64,000 bases of DNA from an uncultured Muribaculum sp. (GTDB lineage: Bacteria > Bacteroidota > Bacteroidia > Bacteroidales > Muribaculaceae), in the NCBI GenBank assembly GCA_910587665.1, contig CAJUMZ010000001.1, positions 216,058-280,057 on the forward strand. The letters are read 5' to 3'. Below are positions 60,590 to 64,000 of the stretch, one piece after another (positions within the stretch are counted from its first letter, which is position 1; each line of letters starts with the position of its first letter). A program made the position numbers and the translations under genes. The notes below the pieces were generated by a model that had not been told where the DNA came from, did not search any database, and saw only the letters and a program-made list of their open reading frames with translations.

Positions 60590-61165
60590 TTATTTTCTTA
60601 ACAAAGCTCGTAATTTCGTAAGATTCTCGATATCAACAGAAATGTTACCACCTATTTTTGTATTCATCTTTTTATGGGTATTTTTCCTTTTCATATAGGC
60701 ATAGGCAATTCCGTAAGATTGTTGCTCCTTTCCTACCCCTGTTCGGCACAAAACATTGTGTGAGTGTTGACCATCCCACGCACGTCCAAACTTACTATAT
60801 TCAATGTCAGATGTTATAATCCGAGCGGCATGCGTCCATTCCTCTTTTTCTTTCTTTTTGTAAAGCACAACCTTGGAATAGCCCTCTTCAAAAAGGCTGT
60901 TATCCGACATTTCAAATCCTTCAGCTTTGAATGCAGCAATTAACGTTTCAGGGTTAGTATTTCGGTCAACACCATCTGGCCACCAATGTCCTGCGCCTTT
61001 AAAATGATCAACCCACCTATCTGTGTATCCCATTGCCCAAGCAATACAGTTATATACATCAGTACACTCGCTTAGAATCTTAAAATTAGTATCCTTAGCA
61101 AGATCTGGGAACACATTAGCGAGTATAGTCCGATTTATTGAAGTATCGAGAGCCATTGATCGCAA
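60590..61165 (-). CDS. DUF7689-like protein, third gene of the cargo trio
   Basis: The 191-residue protein has Y-N-C-I-A-W-A-M-G, H-W-W-P-D-G-V-D-R and W-T-H-A-A-R, which together give Cys and His in NlpC/P60- or papain-like order; I recall similar proteins under DUF7689. Whether it is a peptidase is unproven. It overlaps its upstream neighbour by 31 nt. The low GC content differs from the mobility genes, so the trio was acquired separately. Confidence 0.68.
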   Translation of the reverse strand: MRSMALDTSINRTILANVFPDLAKDTNFKILSECTDVYNCIAWAMGYTDRWVDHFKGAGHWWPDGVDRNTNPETLIAAFKAEGFEMSDNSLFEEGYSKVVLYKKKEKEEWTHAARIITSDIEYSKFGRAWDGQHSHNVLCRTGVGKEQQSYGIAYAYMKRKNTHKKMNTKIGGNISVDIENLTKLRALLRK

Positions 61166-61557
61166 GCATCTTTTAAACTTACAAACCCTTCGTATTTGAC
61201 TACATCTGGGAAAATCATATCCAAAGCATGTACAAGAGGAGTTGGCCCCTTCTTCAACTCTTGCAAAATAAAAGGAACTGCATCTGCTCCCATGTCAACA
61301 ATTTGTTTAAAATATGCATTATCCAAATTATTTGTTGAAAGAAAGCCTGTTTCTTGATTCCAATATTTGAAATTTTGCAAAAACGTTGCAGACTTATCTA
61401 TTCCATTCAGGTCAATTTTCGTAGAATTTCCGTCTTCATTGATAGCGGATACAGACGAAGAGAACAAGAAAACAGAGGGGGCTCCTTTTAGTTCTCGTTC
61501 AGCCAATGACAGAGAATTTACTCCATCAATCTCTTCTATGTAATCAACGTTATTCAT
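61135..61557 (-). CDS. Hypothetical protein with HEAT-like end, second gene of the trio
   Basis: The 140-residue protein has a variable N-terminal half and a C-terminal part Y-F-K-Q-I-V-D-M-G-A-D-A-V-P-F-I-L-Q-E-L, resembling an ARM/HEAT helix pair; similar segments occur in small bacterial proteins with unknown role. The neighbours overlap on both sides (8 and 31 nt), so all three are translated together. Confidence 0.65.
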   Translation of the reverse strand: MNNVDYIEEIDGVNSLSLAERELKGAPSVFLFSSSVSAINEDGNSTKIDLNGIDKSATFLQNFKYWNQETGFLSTNNLDNAYFKQIVDMGADAVPFILQELKKGPTPLVHALDMIFPDVVKYEGFVSLKDACDQWLSILQ

Positions 61558-61936
61558 CGTTCTTAAGAATCACTTTGAACATACACTCAGCAATGATTGT
61601 ACTATCAAATAGTACATGGAAAAGGTATTCTCCTTGTTCTTCAAAGATGAGACCTTTAAAATTCGCCACCAGATTAAGTTTGCCAAAACTTTCTGGATGA
61701 TTGAATGGACTGCTTGCCTCAAATACTACTTTGTCAGCATCTTTGGCCGATATGATTCTCATGGACACAGTTTTGTAGTCCTTTGTACACCCCATGAGAT
61801 CAATCTTAGAGGCAACAGAGAAATAAGCCCTCCAAGGGAACTTAGTGGCTATGATTGCATCGAATGTATCAACTATAGTAAGACGCCCATTGTGTTCCGA
61901 TGCATATTCACAAAGGGTTACTACTTCAGATTTCAT
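61550..61936 (-). CDS. DUF6941-like protein, first gene of the trio
   Basis: The 128-residue protein has C-E-Y-A-S-E-H-N-G-R-L-T-I-V-D-T-F-D-A-I and a C2-like beta-sandwich pattern (A-Y-F-S-V-A-S-K-I-D), reminiscent of DUF6941. It begins the trio; an 8-nt overlap with the next gene. Function unknown. The name is from memory of the pattern. Confidence 0.65.
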   Translation of the reverse strand: MKSEVVTLCEYASEHNGRLTIVDTFDAIIATKFPWRAYFSVASKIDLMGCTKDYKTVSMRIISAKDADKVVFEASSPFNHPESFGKLNLVANFKGLIFEEQGEYLFHVLFDSTIIAECMFKVILKNDE

Positions 61937-62010
61937 TTGAAATGGATTTCCTTTCAGTGCGCAAAATTAGTCATTTTTTTACAATTAAACAACTATCAGT
62001 GGGCACTTTG

Positions 62011-62060
62011 TTGCAAGCCCTCATAAAGAATTATATATAATTCTTTATGAGGGCTTGCAA
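62011..62060. terminator. 50-bp perfect palindrome between integrase and cargo trio
   Basis: The 50 nt are identical to their reverse complement (25-bp arms beginning TTGCAAGCCCTCATAAAG). It lies 44 nt after the integrase stop and 75 nt before the first cargo start, so a factor-independent terminator for the integrase is the simplest reading, though a T-run is missing. Confidence 0.6.
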
Positions 62061-62103
62061 CCCTGACAGGTTTTTCGTTGCTATTATGTTGTATATTAGA
62101 CTA

Positions 62104-63567
62104 TTACCACATCTCGCTCTCTTTCTTAGACATGGCGGCAATTTCGTCAGCAATTTCTTCGGAGGACAGCTTGATGTATTCCATGAAGGTCTTTTGTGTC
62201 TTGTGGCCGCTGACGTGCATCATCTGGAGCATCGTGTATCGGTGGCTGAGGTACATGTTTGTGATGCCGGTGCGTCGGGCAGTATGGCTTGTTACACAGG
62301 CATATCGCGGTACAATCACGTTGCCGTTGAGATCGGTCTCAGCTTCCTTGCCCTCCTTTTTCAATGCTTCTTTCTGCTTCATCGTCAGCTTGGTCGGCAC
62401 TTTCTCTTTGAGCGTTGGCACGGTTTCCGACAAATCTTTTAGGATATTCTTGATGTAGCGGTTCAATACCTGCTCGTTGGCTTTCGGAATGTTGTAGCCA
62501 TACTTCTCGCATATTGCTATCAGATTGTCGTTAAGAATCGGAATAGTCACCTCGGTCTTTGTCTTTTGCTGGACTATGCGGATTATGCGTGTGCCTCGAC
62601 GCGTGGTCTCAAAACAGTCGGCATTGAGATTGTTATAATCACTCACACGCTGACAGGTATAGCAACCGATGAGAAAAACATCACGGATATGGTCGTTCTT
62701 ACCGGTCAGTGACATTTCATAGAGGGCTTGCAACTCAGATTCAGTCAGATAGATTTCAACAGCCTTCTCCCTGTCCTCAATCTTCTTCTTGACAATCAGA
62801 GAGGCGGCACGTTGGTTGTCGTGAACTCCGTCAGTGAAAGCGGCATTGATCAACGCTTTCAGATTTGTCAGATGCTTGTTGACCACTTTTGCCATATAGC
62901 CGTGCTTCTGCAAGTGGTTGATGTACCGGGTTACGAAAGCACGGTTGATGTCAGCCCAACCGAACTGGTGCATCGGGTCGAAGCCTTCATAGACACCGAT
63001 AAAACCTTTCCACGCCTTGACGGTTCCCGGCGCATAGTCATCACTGCCGATTTTGCGTGCGCCACTCTTGATGTCCTCGACAAACTGAATCAGGAACGGC
63101 CAGATAAGACGATTTTTCTCATCCTCTATGCGTTTCTTTTCCTCGGCTCGTTTTCGGGCTTTTTCTCTCGCCGCCTCTTTCTTCGCCTGTTCCTTGCGCT
63201 CGGCTTCTGCGGCTTCCTCTTTTGCACGGCGTTCTGCCTCAACCTTTTCAGGCTCGGAAATATAGCGTACATCCATGTCGAGAGCCTCCCGGTCGAAATT
63301 GGTCTTGTCAAGATGAGCCTTTACAATGCCCTCAATCTGCGTGAGCTTCGCATGGAACTGGTAATTCTTCTTCTGATGACGGAGCCATGCCGCCGGGGAT
63401 GCCGTGGCTCTGAGCCATTCCGACACCTCCACTTGGAGCATAGTCGAAACAAGCACGTCAATCTTGCGCGTGTGTATGCGGATAAACAGTGTCGCGGTAT
63501 CTTTCTTCAAGTCCTTTGTGCGGACATGAAACGGGGTCAGTTTTCTTGCGGAGGGAGTTGTTGCCAT
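62104..63567 (-). CDS. Tyrosine-type site-specific integrase
   Basis: The 487-residue recombinase has catalytic R307 (T-C-Q-R-V-S-D), H428-T-A-R431, H455 (S-G-H-K-T) and nucleophile Y464. A highly charged coiled coil (about 105-155, Glu/Lys/Arg/Ala) is inserted between the arm-binding and core-binding domains, as in some Bacteroidales integrases with an enlarged N-terminal region. It catalyses integration at tRNA-Phe. The start at 63567 is used because residues before it overlap the right arm sites. attR is 244 nt upstream of the gene. Confidence 0.95.
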   Translation of the reverse strand: MATTPSARKLTPFHVRTKDLKKDTATLFIRIHTRKIDVLVSTMLQVEVSEWLRATASPAAWLRHQKKNYQFHAKLTQIEGIVKAHLDKTNFDREALDMDVRYISEPEKVEAERRAKEEAAEAERKEQAKKEAAREKARKRAEEKKRIEDEKNRLIWPFLIQFVEDIKSGARKIGSDDYAPGTVKAWKGFIGVYEGFDPMHQFGWADINRAFVTRYINHLQKHGYMAKVVNKHLTNLKALINAAFTDGVHDNQRAASLIVKKKIEDREKAVEIYLTESELQALYEMSLTGKNDHIRDVFLIGCYTCQRVSDYNNLNADCFETTRRGTRIIRIVQQKTKTEVTIPILNDNLIAICEKYGYNIPKANEQVLNRYIKNILKDLSETVPTLKEKVPTKLTMKQKEALKKEGKEAETDLNGNVIVPRYACVTSHTARRTGITNMYLSHRYTMLQMMHVSGHKTQKTFMEYIKLSSEEIADEIAAMSKKESEMW

Positions 63568-63672
63568 ATTTTCTAAGTTGGTAAAATTTGAATGGTGGCA
63601 TTTGCAATCGTTCACAATCAGCCACTTTGGTTCTGCAAATATAACAACTCAAACCGCCATTTGTCAAGTCGG

Positions 63673-63692
63673 GTCACCACGCAGGTCACCAC
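63673..63692. promoter_or_regulatory. Right pair of GTCACCAC sites
   Basis: Two exact GTCACCAC copies, at 63673 and 63685 (12 bp apart), between the integrase and attR mirror the pair at 46325/46337. Confidence 0.6.
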
Positions 63693-63810
63693 GTTTTATA
63701 AACGAATATGAAAATTGAAAAATTCCCAAAAATTCATATTTCGTTATTTTTCAGCGTTTTGCACTCAATCAACTTTCATCTTTATTCATCAACATTCACA
63801 AACTCGCGTT

Positions 63811-63823
63811 CTGGTGGCACCAC
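63811..63823 (+). repeat. attR core of the integrated element
   Basis: Exact copy of CTGGTGGCACCAC, the tRNA-Phe 3-prime end. Downstream sequence is the chromosomal continuation, including a new terminator. Confidence 0.85.
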
Positions 63824-63842
63824 CAGTTAAAATGCTGAAAAT

Positions 63843-63875
63843 CAGAGAGTTAGATGAATTCTGACTCTCTTTTTT
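63843..63875 (+). terminator. Original chromosomal terminator of tRNA-Phe
   Basis: A 7-bp stem AGAGAGT/ACTCTCT with 13-nt loop and T-run (63871-63875) lies 20 nt past attR, where the tRNA terminator would have been before integration. Confidence 0.6.
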
Positions 63876-63924
63876 ATGCTGCTTTCGCACTCAATCTGCC
63901 CTGCGACACCACACACGGAAGCTG

Positions 63925-64000
63925 AAAGTTAAACCGAGAGTTAAACTGGAAAAGCCGGGGCTGATTGACCCCGGGAAGCAAAGTGCACTTGACCCCCGAG
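63925..64000. mobile_element. Possible end of an IS21-like element, cut by the window
   Basis: AGTTAAAC occurs at 63927 and 63939 (12 bp apart), followed by a hairpin CCGGGG/CCCCGG (63955-63974) and T-T-G-A-C-C-C-C-C nearby. Multiple terminal direct repeats of this type are known for IS21-family ends; no transposase is in view. Confidence 0.25.

Noticed and set aside
62728..63576. 282-codon plus-strand frame opposite the integrase
   Set aside because: Phe/Leu-rich antisense of the Glu/Lys-rich coiled coil; the integrase active-site residues are on the minus strand.

Overview
The window is Bacteroidales chromosome, probably from a gut member of the Muribaculaceae. The family name is an inference. 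What supports the order: many promoters of the Bacteroidetes type (TTG about 20 nt upstream of TAnnTTTG), Mfa/FimA-type fimbrial lipoproteins beside DUF3575 and DUF3868 proteins, OprO/P-like porins, a rnpA-yidD-TatD cluster, and Bacteroidales mobilization genes (MobA/MobC type relaxase, DUF3408 protein, DUF5906-type primase-helicase).

Left part (1-6491, minus strand): a six-gene operon that looks like an envelope iron or electron-transfer module. It holds a porin, an imelysin-family lipoprotein, a di-heme oxidoreductase, a second porin, a small cytochrome c lipoprotein and a RidA-like protein cut by the window edge. Divergent from it (6938-20401, plus strand) is an eight-gene fimbrial operon: DUF3575, DUF3868/OmpA-TPR, an Mfa1-like major subunit, an Mfa2-like anchor and four large accessory or tip lipoproteins. 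Its spacers carry a 9-bp tandem repeat family.

The most interesting chromosomal cluster is 20596-24221. It is a tight four-gene operon: a steroid 5-alpha-reductase strikingly like human SRD5A2, an old-yellow-enzyme-type flavin oxidoreductase and two short-chain dehydrogenases. This is the gene set expected for reduction and epimerisation of 3-oxo-delta4 steroids or bile acids.

Middle part (24204-45918): housekeeping genes. They include TatD, yidD, rnpA, hemD, DUF4271, a LOG-family hydrolase, ribE, two O-acetylhomoserine sulfhydrylases with an Lrp regulator, an MscS channel, an FtsB-like protein, coaX, an outer-membrane protein, lptC, a CNNM/CorC protein, a TPR protein, lysS, gpsA and pgi. 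Two unusual items sit among them: a probable unannotated small RNA (about 38993-39176), and a trypsin-like protease next to a protein made of tetrapeptide N-x-x-hydrophobic repeats (40060-41287).

Right part (46194-63823): a roughly 17.6-kb integrative mobilizable element inserted in tRNA-Phe. It is bounded by a 13-bp core repeat, and both ends carry 12-bp-spaced GTCACCAC sites. It encodes a tyrosine integrase, an HTH protein, a primase-helicase, DUF3408, MobC-like and relaxase proteins, but no conjugation pore. Cargo falls in two blocks: a plus-strand string of small-molecule enzymes with two HxlR regulators (46879-54740), and a minus-strand three-gene cassette of unknown function (60590-61936). 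The first block contains three copies of the 3-prime end of a tautomerase gene and two genes interrupted by in-frame TGA codons. Chromosome resumes after 63823, and the last 75 bases resemble the end of an IS21-like element.
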